The position numbers and the translations under genes are program-made. Shown in pieces: positions 23,058 through 32,030 of a stretch of DNA of 64,000 nucleotides. The DNA comes from G963674665 sp964609625 (lineage in GTDB: Bacteria > Desulfobacterota > Desulfovibrionia > Desulfovibrionales > Desulfovibrionaceae). The notes beneath the pieces were generated by a model. The model had not been told where the DNA came from. It was given only the letters and a program-made list of their open reading frames with translations, and did not search any database. The stretch spans positions 36,063 through 100,062 of the forward strand of contig CAZSRS010000011.1 in the NCBI GenBank assembly GCA_964609625.1. The letters are read 5' to 3'. The first letter of the stretch is position 1. Each line of letters starts with the position of its first letter.

Positions 23058-25145
23058 TCACTTCCGCTCCCAGAAACAAACCCGCTGCCAGGTGCGACAT
23101 AGCAGGCGCTCCAGCCGGCCCTGGCGGGGTTCCTTGCCCTGCTGGAGGCGCTCCAGCACGACCTCGGGCCCACAGAACATCTCCGTGTTCCAATCGAAAT
23201 AGCTCGGGTAGACAATGAGCACTCCCGCCACCAGGGCATCCAGGGACAGCGCCCTACCACGGCGCGGGAAGGTGAGCCTGTCCGTGGTCAGTCCCCACCC
23301 GGCATAGAATGGGCCGCCGTAGGTGTGCACCGCCACCCCTCGCAGCAGGGCCTCGAAGCCGGAGAGGGAGGTCAGGGTGTGCAGCTGGTGCACCATGGGG
23401 AAGAGCACCGTGAGCGGGACATTGGTCATCGTGAGGTCGTAGAGCCTGGAGCCTTCCCTGTCCGGAACCCGGCCCTTGCGGTTACCGCGCAGGACGTCGG
23501 GATGTGGCTTGTAGACTATGCACGCGTCGGGGCGGTTTTCCCGCACGGCCCTGAGCAGATCGAGATTGGAGTAGATTCCCAGGCCGCCGCATTGCACAGA
23601 AGCGTCGTCCTCTACCTGTCCCACCACCAGAACCACCTCGCGGTCCTGGGCCAGTTCGCATATCTGCGCGGAGCACTGCCCCCCGTCGCTGCCCACGTTG
23701 TACTTGGTGATCTCCCTGTCCACCAGGGTGTGGCGCAACGCCGCCGCGCGGCTCAAAAGGCGGTCGTCGAAGTCCGCGTCGCGCAGGATGTCTTCCAAGT
23801 CACAGGGACCGTTGGGGTCGAAGTAGATGCCCTTGGAGTCGAAACACAGGGAATAGGGCCAGAAATAGTCCGAGCCCAGGCCGGAGGAGCGGATGAAGCC
23901 GTCCTCGATGCGGCCCGGCTCCGGCTCCGGGGTTGCTCGAGCGGCATGGACGGAGGGCGTGGCCGCTTCATGGGCAGTAACCTGGGCAGCAACCTGGGCC
24001 GTCTCCTTGTTCTGGGCGTATTTCGCGGCCCAAACCACCACCCGCCCTTCCTCGGCCTGGGCGGCCTTCACGGCCGTAGCCAGGGTGCGGGCAAAAAGTA
24101 CCCTGCCCTGGTTGGAACTCAGGAAATGCTTGGCAAAGCCCCGCCGCCAGAAGGAAAAGCCGGCACAGACCCAGGTACCTCGATTGCGCTCGTTGTGCCG
24201 CCGTTGGTCGGCGAGGATGTCGATGACCCGCAGCACGTCACAGAGCCGCCCCCTAAATGGGTCAATGTAGCGGGCGTAACGCAGGTAGGCGGCGATGAAG
24301 ACCTCCTCCATCGTGCGGGGCGCACTGCGGCGTTCGCAACGTTGCCGGTCTCTGGTCAGACCCCAGCCTGCATAGAACGGCAGGCCGAAGCAGTGGACTT
24401 CCTTGCCCGCGAGCAGCCCCTCGAATCCCATCTGCGAGCTGACGGTATAGACCTTGTCCACCTGGGCGAGCAAGGACAAGGGGCTGACTTCCATGCCCAG
24501 GAGGGTGACGTCGGGTAGGGGCGTTTCCGTGAGATAGCCGCGCTTCTTGCCGGAAAGCACATCGGGGTGAACCTTGGCGGCGATGTGGGCGTCGGGGTTC
24601 TCCTGCCTCGCCTCCCTGGCCATGGCCGCGAAGGTGGTCTCGTCGGCGCCACCGAGACTGACCGAGGCGTCGTTGCGGGTCTGATCCAGGAGAAGGACCC
24701 TGGTCCTGCCATCGTCTGGAAAGAGGTCCTCCTGGAGGTCTGGGGCGTGGTTGTACTTGCTCAGACGATAATGGCGGATGGCCTCCATTGCCTGGCGCGC
24801 GGTGTCGCGTTCCTGGTCCGTGAAGTCCGCGCGGATGATTTGGTTTTCCAGGTCCGAGGCCGCGCTTGCGTCGTAGTAGACTCCGCTGCGGTCGATGACC
24901 ACCGAAAGAGGTGGCTGGCCCTGGACCCCTAGGCCCAGAGAGCGCAGAAAGCCGTCCTCCACGGAGATATAGGGGAGATTCCAGGACCTGGCGCGCTCCC
25001 GTGCCTTGCGGGCCGTGGGCTTGTAGCCCCAACCGGCCACTGCGGAGAGCTGGTCCGGGCTGCGGGGAGCGAAGCGCAGGGATTCTCCGAGCAGGGTTTC
25101 CAGGTGAGGGATGTCACGCATTCCCCTGGAAAAAATGCCTATCAC
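23058..25145 (-). CDS. kpsC: Capsule beta-Kdo transferase KpsC (duplicated GT99-type)
   Basis: A 695-residue protein with two homologous halves. The first has 'VIGIFSRGM', 'ISVEDGFLRSLGLG', 'PPLSVVIDRSGVYYDA', 'SKYNHAP' and 'FYAGWGLT'. The second repeats them ('RIEDGFIRSSGLG', 'SKGIYFDP', 'ITKYNVG', 'FYAGWGLT'). In group 2 capsule systems KpsC builds the poly-Kdo linker on the lipid anchor together with KpsS. I chose the GTG at 25145 (VIGIFSRGM), which matches the known KpsC N-terminus and has AGCGAGG 5 nt upstream; an in-frame GTG at 25217 is less likely. A low-complexity insert (about residues 395-435: 'AQVAAQVTAHEAA') joins the halves. Confidence 0.9.
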   Translation of the reverse strand: MIGIFSRGMRDIPHLETLLGESLRFAPRSPDQLSAVAGWGYKPTARKARERARSWNLPYISVEDGFLRSLGLGVQGQPPLSVVIDRSGVYYDASAASDLENQIIRADFTDQERDTARQAMEAIRHYRLSKYNHAPDLQEDLFPDDGRTRVLLLDQTRNDASVSLGGADETTFAAMAREARQENPDAHIAAKVHPDVLSGKKRGYLTETPLPDVTLLGMEVSPLSLLAQVDKVYTVSSQMGFEGLLAGKEVHCFGLPFYAGWGLTRDRQRCERRSAPRTMEEVFIAAYLRYARYIDPFRGRLCDVLRVIDILADQRRHNERNRGTWVCAGFSFWRRGFAKHFLSSNQGRVLFARTLATAVKAAQAEEGRVVVWAAKYAQNKETAQVAAQVTAHEAATPSVHAARATPEPEPGRIEDGFIRSSGLGSDYFWPYSLCFDSKGIYFDPNGPCDLEDILRDADFDDRLLSRAAALRHTLVDREITKYNVGSDGGQCSAQICELAQDREVVLVVGQVEDDASVQCGGLGIYSNLDLLRAVRENRPDACIVYKPHPDVLRGNRKGRVPDREGSRLYDLTMTNVPLTVLFPMVHQLHTLTSLSGFEALLRGVAVHTYGGPFYAGWGLTTDRLTFPRRGRALSLDALVAGVLIVYPSYFDWNTEMFCGPEVVLERLQQGKEPRQGRLERLLCRTWQRVCFWERK

Positions 25146-25275
25146 GACAGCCTCGCTGCTTGGGTAAGCACGGCCATACGTTTCACGCCCCCGACCGCCT
25201 GCCCGCCAAGTCCGCACTCGGCACGAGGAGCCTCGTCAGGCCACGACACCGCCATGACCTGGTGCGCGGTCGCTC

Positions 25276-27024
25276 CTACTGCCAAACCTTGACCACCGCG
25301 GCCGCGCCCACCGCCAAGTGGTACAGGACCTGTGCCACGTCCTTGACCATCTGGAAGTTCTTGCTGTCGTAACGTGGCAGCACCATGATGTGATCACCGG
25401 GGCCGAGGGCGATATTGGTGGCGTTGGCGACCCTGCCGTCGGGCTTGACCACGAGCACGCGCTTCAAGTCGGCGTTCTGGTCGAAACCGCCGGCGCTGGC
25501 CACGTAGTCGGTGTACTTGAGCTTCGGTTCGTAGATCACGGCCGTGGGCGAGACCACCTGCCCCGAGACCAGAATCACGTCGTTCTGCGGTGGGATGACC
25601 ACGATGTCGTTGTCCTCAAGGAAGATGTCCTCGGGGCCATTCGCGGTCATGACCACAACCACGCCCTTTGGCTGCACCTCCTTGGCCCGTTGCACAAAGG
25701 TCTGGATCATCTCGGCTTCCTTGACCCGGATGCCGGCCTCGTCCACGCTGGCCGAGGGCGAGGTGAGGGCGGTCTGCTCCAGACGGAACAGGGCTTCGTC
25801 GATGGCGAGCTTCTGGCGCTTGGCAACACTCTCGCGGCGCAGGTGGATGGCCTCGAGGTTGGCGTACCCTCTGTCAACCGAAATGTAATGTAACAGGTCG
25901 TGGAGTTTCGTGCCCTTGTTCACCAGGAAGTGGGAATTGCCCTCGAGGGCGCCTTCGGCATAGACGGTGATGGCCTTGGAAGGCACGTCCGAAACAAAGT
26001 CAATCTCATCGCCGTCCTGGATTGCGTACGTCGCGAATTCCTCCACCGGGAGGTAGTTCATGTAGGGCTCGCCCTTCCGGTAGCCCTGGATGCGTACGTG
26101 CGTGGCGCTGGGAAGCGGGGAGGCGTAATGCATCAATTCCTGGCCCGTGGCGGTAGTCCCCGCGAATTCGAACCAGGCCGGATCCCGGACAGCGCCGTTG
26201 GCGCCCACCTTGATACCGCGCTTGGGCACGATGACCGTGTCGCCGTCACGCAACTGGGGCATTGCCCCCGCCCCGGAGAGGATGAATTCGTAAAGATCCA
26301 CCACAGCGGCAACCTTGCCCTGGCGCATGACCCTGATCTCCCGCATGCTGCCCCGGGAGAAATCCACGCCTCCGGCCATGTCCACGAAGTACAACACGGA
26401 GTCGGTGGCGCCGCCCGCATAGCGGCCAGGAGACTTGACGTACCCGGAGACGTAGACAGCCAAAGGCTGCGGTGTGAGCAGATTGACATAGGCGTCGTAG
26501 TTGCTGGAGTAGACGGATTCGATGGCGCGACGCACCACCGCCTCCAAGCTGGCGTTCTGCACACCCTCCACACGGATGGGGCCGATGGAGGGAATGAAGA
26601 TGTTGCCCTGGGTATCGACGACCAACACGCTGTCGAAGATGAAGGCACCCCAGATGTTGACGCCGATGCGGTCGCCGATCTTGATGACATATCCGGGATT
26701 GAGTTCGTTATGGTAGGTTTGGATGAACTGGCGCTTGAACAAGCTCTCGCCGAAAAAGGGCAGGTCCTTGAAGTTTCTTACTGGCGTTTCGGCACCCTGG
26801 GGAGCGACCGGAACACTGGTTGGACTCATGCTCGCCGTGGGGGCGTTCATTGTCTGCCCGGTGTCTTGTTCCTGCGTGGGTTCCATCTGCTGCTTGAGGT
26901 AGACTTCGCTCCCTTGTTTGGAAGGGGCGCTGTAATAGATACCATCCATGGCCAGGGACTGTTGAGCGTTGCAGAACGCGAACATGCCCAGAAAGAGCAG
27001 CAGAATGCTTGATTTACGGATCAT
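25276..27024 (-). CDS. kpsD: Outer-membrane polysaccharide export protein (KpsD/OPX family)
   Basis: A 582-residue protein with a signal peptide (SILLLFLGMFAFCNAQQSLA). The polysaccharide-export domain is clear: LNPGYVIKIGDRIGVNIWGAF, then SLBB-like beta-grasp repeats ('YVSGYVKSPGRYAGGATDSVLYFVDMAGGV', 'ITVYAEGALEGNSHFL', 'ILVSGQVVSPTAVIY'). KpsD-type proteins form the outer-membrane or periplasm-spanning part of the ABC-dependent capsule exporter with KpsE. It starts 4 nt after the kpsE stop and ends 130 bp before kpsC. No lipobox is visible, consistent with KpsD rather than Wza. Confidence 0.88.
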   Translation of the reverse strand: MIRKSSILLLFLGMFAFCNAQQSLAMDGIYYSAPSKQGSEVYLKQQMEPTQEQDTGQTMNAPTASMSPTSVPVAPQGAETPVRNFKDLPFFGESLFKRQFIQTYHNELNPGYVIKIGDRIGVNIWGAFIFDSVLVVDTQGNIFIPSIGPIRVEGVQNASLEAVVRRAIESVYSSNYDAYVNLLTPQPLAVYVSGYVKSPGRYAGGATDSVLYFVDMAGGVDFSRGSMREIRVMRQGKVAAVVDLYEFILSGAGAMPQLRDGDTVIVPKRGIKVGANGAVRDPAWFEFAGTTATGQELMHYASPLPSATHVRIQGYRKGEPYMNYLPVEEFATYAIQDGDEIDFVSDVPSKAITVYAEGALEGNSHFLVNKGTKLHDLLHYISVDRGYANLEAIHLRRESVAKRQKLAIDEALFRLEQTALTSPSASVDEAGIRVKEAEMIQTFVQRAKEVQPKGVVVVMTANGPEDIFLEDNDIVVIPPQNDVILVSGQVVSPTAVIYEPKLKYTDYVASAGGFDQNADLKRVLVVKPDGRVANATNIALGPGDHIMVLPRYDSKNFQMVKDVAQVLYHLAVGAAAVVKVWQ

Positions 27025-27028
27025 CTAT

Positions 27029-28771
27029 TCAAACCCCCATGTGGTCACGAACACCGGCGACCAGCAGCATGATAATTCCGTATGACAGAAGGATGACGAC
27101 AATGGAGATGATGATTGCCTTGACACGTTCAGGATGCGTCGGCTCATCCGGCACAGTGGGCTTTTGGAATGCCTCGATGTAGCTGCTCTTGTTTTCCATC
27201 TTCACGCGTACAGCCTCCAGGGAGCTGATGGCCGAGACATACATCTGCCGAGCGAACTCGTGCTCGATGGTCAGTTCCTCGAACCGTTCCAACAGATGAA
27301 TCAACTCTGGATTGTTGGAACTGGCTATTCGATCCTTCTCGAAGTCTATCTGCTTTTCCAGGCCGCTCATCTTGCCCTTGAGGGCCTGTACTTGATGGCT
27401 GTCCTCGCTCATGAACTTGCGAATGGTCTCGAGTTCCACACGTGTGGCGGACAGTTGCCCCTCGAGCTGGGTAACCAAGCTGACACGGGAGGAGGCCGTG
27501 GCCGAGGGGTCAATCTCCTGATACTGGTTCCTGAAGGAACTCAAGGCCTGTCGCGCCTTGGCCAGCCGGTTCTCGGCGAGTTTCACCTCGAATTTGGTCT
27601 GGGCCAGGGTATCGTTCAGGGCCCTGTTGTTCATGTCATTGATCAACTGCTCGCTGAGCCTGAGAATCTCGGTGTTGATAGCATGGGCCACTTCCGAAGT
27701 AAACGCTTTGGTTTTCAGGGTAAGCACCCCGGAAGCGGAGTCGAGATTCACCGAAACAACCGACTCCCAGTACTTGATGAAGGTATCCAGACTGGCGTCG
27801 TCCGGGAGCCGGGAGAAAAAGTCAGCCCCGCTATGGCTGTAATGCGCGCGCAGGTCCAGCAGTTTATCCAGGGAGAAGATCATGTCTGGTGACATGATGT
27901 ATTCGGCGATGATGAATCTGTCCGCGGCCGAATCGCTGGAAGAGCCACCAAGCAGCGACAAAATGTTGTCCACGGACATCGCCTTCTGTCCCTTGACCGC
28001 GAAACGGGACTCGGAAACGTACATGCCCGTGGCGATGAAGGCGAAGTAGCAGGTAAAAAGAGTGATCAGCAGAATGACGAGGAGTGACATCCAATGCGCC
28101 CGGAAGAACTCCCGCTTCTTGATCTTGCCGTCGATCACCTCTCCGATGAACGGCAGGTGCCGTGCAAATCGCATGGGCTTGGATTTGATGAGCGCGATGT
28201 CGAAGTTCGACCGCTTGTTTCTCGCCATACTGCCGGGGTCAAGAGTCTGCACCGGAGGAATCGGCCCCTTCCTTTGCGCTCCAGGCCCTTGGGGGTGTGC
28301 CGCAACCTTCTCGGCCTTGTTGGCGGCAGCCGAAGCAGCCGGCGCCTTGCCCTTGGCAGCGGCTGCCTGGGCGGGCCGTTTCGCCACACCAGCGGCCTTT
28401 ACCGCGACTCCCTCGGCAGCAGCCGGTTTTTTCTCTGCCGCGTCCTGCTCGGGCTGGGCCTTTGCGGCTGCCTTCCGCGCCTGGGCAGGGGCCTTGTCCT
28501 TGGCAGCGGCTGCCTGGGCAGGCCGTTTCGCCACACCAGCGGCCATTGCCGCGGCTCCCACGACAGCAGCCGGTTTTTCCTCTGCCGCGTCCTGCTCGGG
28601 CTGGTCCTTGGCGGCTGCCTGCCGCGTATCGACTGGAGCCTTGCTGCCGACGGCTTCGGCCTGGACAGGCCGATTGGTCTCCCCAGGGCCTTTTCCCTCG
28701 GTTCCAGTCGCCGCATCGGGCATTGCCACCGCGACGTCCTGATCGGGCGCACCTTCTCTGTATTCTGTCAT
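27029..28771 (-). CDS. kpsE: Capsule export inner-membrane protein KpsE, with Ala/Lys-rich N-terminal extension
   Basis: A 580-residue polysaccharide co-polymerase-like protein. The core (from ~residue 215) has a first membrane helix (SLLVILLITLFTCYFAFIATG), a periplasmic domain with 'YVSESRFAVKG', a long coiled coil (~390-530) and a C-terminal helix (IIISIVVILLSYGIIMLLV), the KpsE plan. The first ~170 residues are an unusual cytoplasmic extension rich in Ala, Lys and Pro with two near-identical 49-residue repeats. E. coli KpsE is ~380 residues, so the extension accounts for the excess. I chose the ATG at 28771 (MTEYREG); a GTG at 28798 is also possible. Confidence 0.85.
   Translation of the reverse strand: MTEYREGAPDQDVAVAMPDAATGTEGKGPGETNRPVQAEAVGSKAPVDTRQAAAKDQPEQDAAEEKPAAVVGAAAMAAGVAKRPAQAAAAKDKAPAQARKAAAKAQPEQDAAEKKPAAAEGVAVKAAGVAKRPAQAAAAKGKAPAASAAANKAEKVAAHPQGPGAQRKGPIPPVQTLDPGSMARNKRSNFDIALIKSKPMRFARHLPFIGEVIDGKIKKREFFRAHWMSLLVILLITLFTCYFAFIATGMYVSESRFAVKGQKAMSVDNILSLLGGSSSDSAADRFIIAEYIMSPDMIFSLDKLLDLRAHYSHSGADFFSRLPDDASLDTFIKYWESVVSVNLDSASGVLTLKTKAFTSEVAHAINTEILRLSEQLINDMNNRALNDTLAQTKFEVKLAENRLAKARQALSSFRNQYQEIDPSATASSRVSLVTQLEGQLSATRVELETIRKFMSEDSHQVQALKGKMSGLEKQIDFEKDRIASSNNPELIHLLERFEELTIEHEFARQMYVSAISSLEAVRVKMENKSSYIEAFQKPTVPDEPTHPERVKAIIISIVVILLSYGIIMLLVAGVRDHMGV
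28345..28638 (-). repeat. Two tandem copies of a 147-bp coding repeat in kpsE
   Basis: The segment starting at 28345 recurs at 28492 with only scattered changes. The period is 147 bp, which keeps frame (49 codons). Both copies encode 'GVAKRPAQAAAAK(G/D)KAP' and 'QPEQDAAE(K/E)KPAA'. A third, decayed partial copy follows toward 28690. Confidence 0.85.
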
Positions 28772-28975
28772 CTTGTACGTTCTCTTTGAATCAAGCACGA
28801 TGCCACAAACATCATGGTATCAATCAACATGCCTGCCTGGAGAAATCCGTTCCGGACTTGTACAGGTCGGTCTTTCGTACCTGTACCACGTCTCTTTTCA
28901 TGAATCGCCCGGCACATGCCCCAGCCAGCAATTCCGGTGCGCCATTCCGGCCGCCTCCGTCATCCCATGAACGGC

Positions 28976-29626
28976 TCAACACAGTTTTTGATACGCATCG
29001 AGCCCTTCCTTCATCGAACCAAAAGAGTAGACATTGCCGTCGGTGACAAGTTTGACCTCTTCACAATATTCCATGATCGTCGACACATTGTGCGACACCA
29101 TCACCAGGGTGGATTTCTCCTTGCGGCGCAAGAACTCGGCCCTGGACTTTTTTCTAAAGGCGGAATCTCCGACCGCGGTCACCTCGTCGATGAGATAGTA
29201 ATTGAAGTCGATGGCCATGCTCAATCCAAAGCCCAGCTTGGCCCGCATGCCCGAGGAGTAGGAACCAATGGGCATGCGGATATAGTCGCCTAGCTCGGAA
29301 AACTCCAGCACGAATTCCATGATCTCCCGGTAGTCCTTACCGAAAATGCGCGAGATGAACTTGACGGTGTCCACTCCCGTCAGACTGCTCTGGAAGCCTC
29401 CCGTGAAGCCAATGGGCCAGGAGACCGTGCCGTAATGGTAAACCTTGCCCGAGCTTGGGATTTCTGCTTTGGAAATGATCCGCAACAACGTGGACTTACC
29501 CGACCCATTCCGTCCCAGAATTCCAAGATTCTTGCCCATGGGAATGGAGAAAGACACGTCCTTCAAAACGTACTTGAACCCTTTTCTGATCTTGTAGCGC
29601 TTTGTAACATTTTTTACATCAATCAT
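28976..29626 (-). CDS. kpsT: Capsule ABC exporter ATPase KpsT
   Basis: A 216-residue ABC ATPase of the short polysaccharide-export type. Walker A GRNGSGKST, signature region YSSGMRAKLGFGLSM, Walker B YYLIDEVTAVGD, and the switch His in VMVSHN. Length and the 'GFTGGFQSSLTGVDTVKFI' segment fit KpsT rather than larger O-antigen Wzt proteins, which carry a C-terminal sugar-binding domain. The start overlaps the kpsM stop (ATGA). A 204-bp non-coding gap follows before kpsE. Confidence 0.94.
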   Translation of the reverse strand: MIDVKNVTKRYKIRKGFKYVLKDVSFSIPMGKNLGILGRNGSGKSTLLRIISKAEIPSSGKVYHYGTVSWPIGFTGGFQSSLTGVDTVKFISRIFGKDYREIMEFVLEFSELGDYIRMPIGSYSSGMRAKLGFGLSMAIDFNYYLIDEVTAVGDSAFRKKSRAEFLRRKEKSTLVMVSHNVSTIMEYCEEVKLVTDGNVYSFGSMKEGLDAYQKLC

Positions 29627-30429
29627 ATAAGATCTCGCTTGTGCCGTGTCATACGGTCAGAGATAAAGCCAAAAAAAATCAACACCAGCATTATGCTTGC
29701 AAGATACCGGTAACTTGCAAACGAGGCATAATAAACAGAGGAAAAACTAGACCTAGTAAGCTCAACACACTGAAATATGGGGTTATACTGCATTACTGCT
29801 TGTGCGTGTGGTGGGAGATTATCAAAGGAGTAGAACACTCCTGAGGTAAAAAACAATATCCGTGTGATGAGCGGAACGAGATTGTCGACAGTAGCTATAT
29901 ATCTCGAAATACTTCCAAGAACAATACCAAAACCCATGCCCAGAGTTGCAGCAAATGCCCAAGCAATCAACATGTACCTCAATGTATTGATGTAAACTGG
30001 ATATCCCATGGTGTTTATAATCATCACAAGAAGCACAAATGAGAACATCTTGGTCGCAACTATGAGAATAACTCGCGCGAAATATATGTCCATGGGCTCA
30101 ACTTGCGGAAAATATAACAACCCAAGATTGCCATCTACTGCACTTTTACACTTCGTCATGCTCTCCATAAAAATATGGAGAGTCGAAAACCCGCAAAGCA
30201 AGAACATGGGCAATGAAATGCCATATGGATCCATTGATCTAAATGCCGCTCGTAACCCCCAGAAAAGCAGAATCTGGAATACCATGGTGAGCACAACCCA
30301 CATATAACCCAGCATGCTACGGCCATACATCGTTCGCGTCTCGCGTAGGATGAGCGCGTAGATCACCCGGCCCTGCATCATCAGGGCCCGCTTCCAGGGA
30401 TTTTCCATCCGATAGGAATCAGTCGTCAT
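29623..30429 (-). CDS. kpsM: Capsule ABC exporter permease KpsM
   Basis: A 268-residue ABC-2 type membrane protein with six hydrophobic segments ('GYMWVVLTMVFQILLFWGLRAAF', 'MFSFVLLVMIINTMGYPVYI', 'LITRILFFTSGVFYSFDNLP' and others). 'LILRETRTMYGRSMLGYMW' is the typical N-terminal coupling segment. It pairs with KpsT to move lipid-linked polymer across the inner membrane. I chose the ATG at 30429, with GGAGG 5 nt before it; it overlaps the previous gene's stop (ATGA). The gene is visibly A/T-rich compared with its neighbours, suggesting a separate history. Confidence 0.92.
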   Translation of the reverse strand: MTTDSYRMENPWKRALMMQGRVIYALILRETRTMYGRSMLGYMWVVLTMVFQILLFWGLRAAFRSMDPYGISLPMFLLCGFSTLHIFMESMTKCKSAVDGNLGLLYFPQVEPMDIYFARVILIVATKMFSFVLLVMIINTMGYPVYINTLRYMLIAWAFAATLGMGFGIVLGSISRYIATVDNLVPLITRILFFTSGVFYSFDNLPPHAQAVMQYNPIFQCVELTRSSFSSVYYASFASYRYLASIMLVLIFFGFISDRMTRHKRDLI

Positions 30430-32030
30430 TGATTCCTCCACTTTCCATGGTCGGTAACAGTCCGTTGTCGGCCGAGTAGTTCCAACAGCACGCCCCCCAA
30501 TTCGGCGGCGCCAAGGTCCCTGCGTCCGAGCGGAACCCTCGTGTCATTGCGCCAGATCAGGTAGTCGGTGTTGCGATTCGTGTAGTTGGTTTTCGCGTAG
30601 ACGCGGGGCATACTGCCCACATGATCACCGTACACGCAGAGACCTGCCGGTCGCTTGCCGTCGTTGGCCAAGCCGGAGGCCAGGGCGCCGATCATTCTGT
30701 CCGCGTTGCGCAGGTGCCTCAGATAGATGTCAAACTCCTTGCCGCACCATTCAGGAACTCCCGCAACGGGCGCATCCTCCGGCATGACCCGCACTCTGCG
30801 TCTGTCCCAAGGGCCGTGTGCCTCGATGGTTATGGCGAAGACAAATGTGGGTCGTTCTTCCTTTCGCAACAAATCCAATACATATGCAGCCACGGACTTG
30901 TCGCTCACATAGGGACCGTACCGTTCCAATTGCGAAAAATACCCTTCTCCGTGGAGTTCGTCAAATCCAAGATTGGGCATTACATTGTAGCGCTTGAAAA
31001 ACCAGAGACTGAAGGGATGCACGCACACGGTGCGGTATCCTTGGCGCCGCAGGTGCCGCGCCAGTGACCATACCGGCCTGCGCGCGGCCGTGAAATAAGG
31101 GTTCAACGCGTCAGTCCCCACCCTCGCCATGGGCACCCCCGTGAGTACCGAAAACTCCGTGCGCATGGTGTAGGCGCCGGAGGCCGCCACTGCCAGCTCC
31201 CCGCTCAAGGCCTCCTTGGCCAGGGCGTCATAGTTCCCGAACAGCCCGGAATCCAGGCTGGGCAGGGCCCGCCGGATGTCGAAGAACGACTCGGCCTGCA
31301 CCAGCACCACGTGCGGGCGTGGTTCGGCAAGAGGTGCCAGGCTCCCCGGTTTCCAGACATTTTCCCTTGGGGTGCGCTCATGCTCCAGATCTATGCCCGC
31401 GGCTCCGTCTCGGCCGCGTCTGTGCTGGTGCCACAGGCCGTGCAGGTACATGGACGCCAGCAGCCCGAAGCGCTTCAAATCGCTGTGCAGATCCAGGCTC
31501 GGGGAAGCGTATTCCAGGATGCGCACGCCCGTGTCGCGCCCTGATGGTGACAAACTCCAGATCAGCGCCGCCCAGACCAGCATGCTCAGGGTCAGCAGCA
31601 CGCCGGCGAAGACATGCCCCCCAAGGGAGACCCGTTCGCCCAGGATCAACATCACCGCGAGTACAATGACTATTCCAGTGAGGCCGCCCAACACCGGCAG
31701 GGGCAACAGGTAGGGTAGGTAGAAGCGGGGGTGTCTGGCGATCTGCGGTATCAGGCTCCCGTCCATGAACATCAGGGGTTCCTGAAACCCTGAGAGTTTG
31801 ATGGAGTTGATCACCCAGAGGAGCATCGCGCCGCCACTGGCCATGGTCAGGGAGAACACCGGCCGCCCCGTGATCAAGAGCAGCAGGCTGTAGACCGTGG
31901 TCACCAGCAGGACAGGCAACCCGTCCTCGAGAAGCGAGAAGGACAGCGGCTTCAGGTCCGTCGCCGTGAGCCGGTGCGAGAACAGGGCTACCAGTACCGC
32001 GGCCATGAAGCAGAGCGATGTAGGCGTCAT
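30426..32030 (-). CDS. Sulfatase/LtaS-type membrane phosphotransferase of the capsule operon
   Basis: A 534-residue protein. About five N-terminal membrane helices ('MTPTSLCFMAAVLVALF', 'LPVLLVTTVYSLLLLITG', 'VFAGVLLTLSMLVWAALIW') precede an alkaline-phosphatase-fold domain from ~residue 225. 'HVVLVQAESFFDIR' gives the first metal ligand (Glu), 'AYTMRTEFSVLTG' the likely Thr nucleophile, and 'LCVYGDHVGSM' the Asp-His metal ligands. This is the layout of LtaS, EptA and OpgB relatives, which transfer phosphoglycerol or phosphoethanolamine to glycolipids. It is ATGA-overlapped on both sides (SDR and kpsM), so it belongs to the capsule pathway and probably decorates the lipid anchor or polymer. 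Confidence 0.8.
   Translation of the reverse strand: MTPTSLCFMAAVLVALFSHRLTATDLKPLSFSLLEDGLPVLLVTTVYSLLLLITGRPVFSLTMASGGAMLLWVINSIKLSGFQEPLMFMDGSLIPQIARHPRFYLPYLLPLPVLGGLTGIVIVLAVMLILGERVSLGGHVFAGVLLTLSMLVWAALIWSLSPSGRDTGVRILEYASPSLDLHSDLKRFGLLASMYLHGLWHQHRRGRDGAAGIDLEHERTPRENVWKPGSLAPLAEPRPHVVLVQAESFFDIRRALPSLDSGLFGNYDALAKEALSGELAVAASGAYTMRTEFSVLTGVPMARVGTDALNPYFTAARRPVWSLARHLRRQGYRTVCVHPFSLWFFKRYNVMPNLGFDELHGEGYFSQLERYGPYVSDKSVAAYVLDLLRKEERPTFVFAITIEAHGPWDRRRVRVMPEDAPVAGVPEWCGKEFDIYLRHLRNADRMIGALASGLANDGKRPAGLCVYGDHVGSMPRVYAKTNYTNRNTDYLIWRNDTRVPLGRRDLGAAELGGVLLELLGRQRTVTDHGKWRNQ

Noticed and set aside
28345..28638. CRISPR array or mobile repeat
   Set aside because: The 147-bp repeat is tandem, in frame inside kpsE, with no spacers or cas genes; it is a coding repeat.
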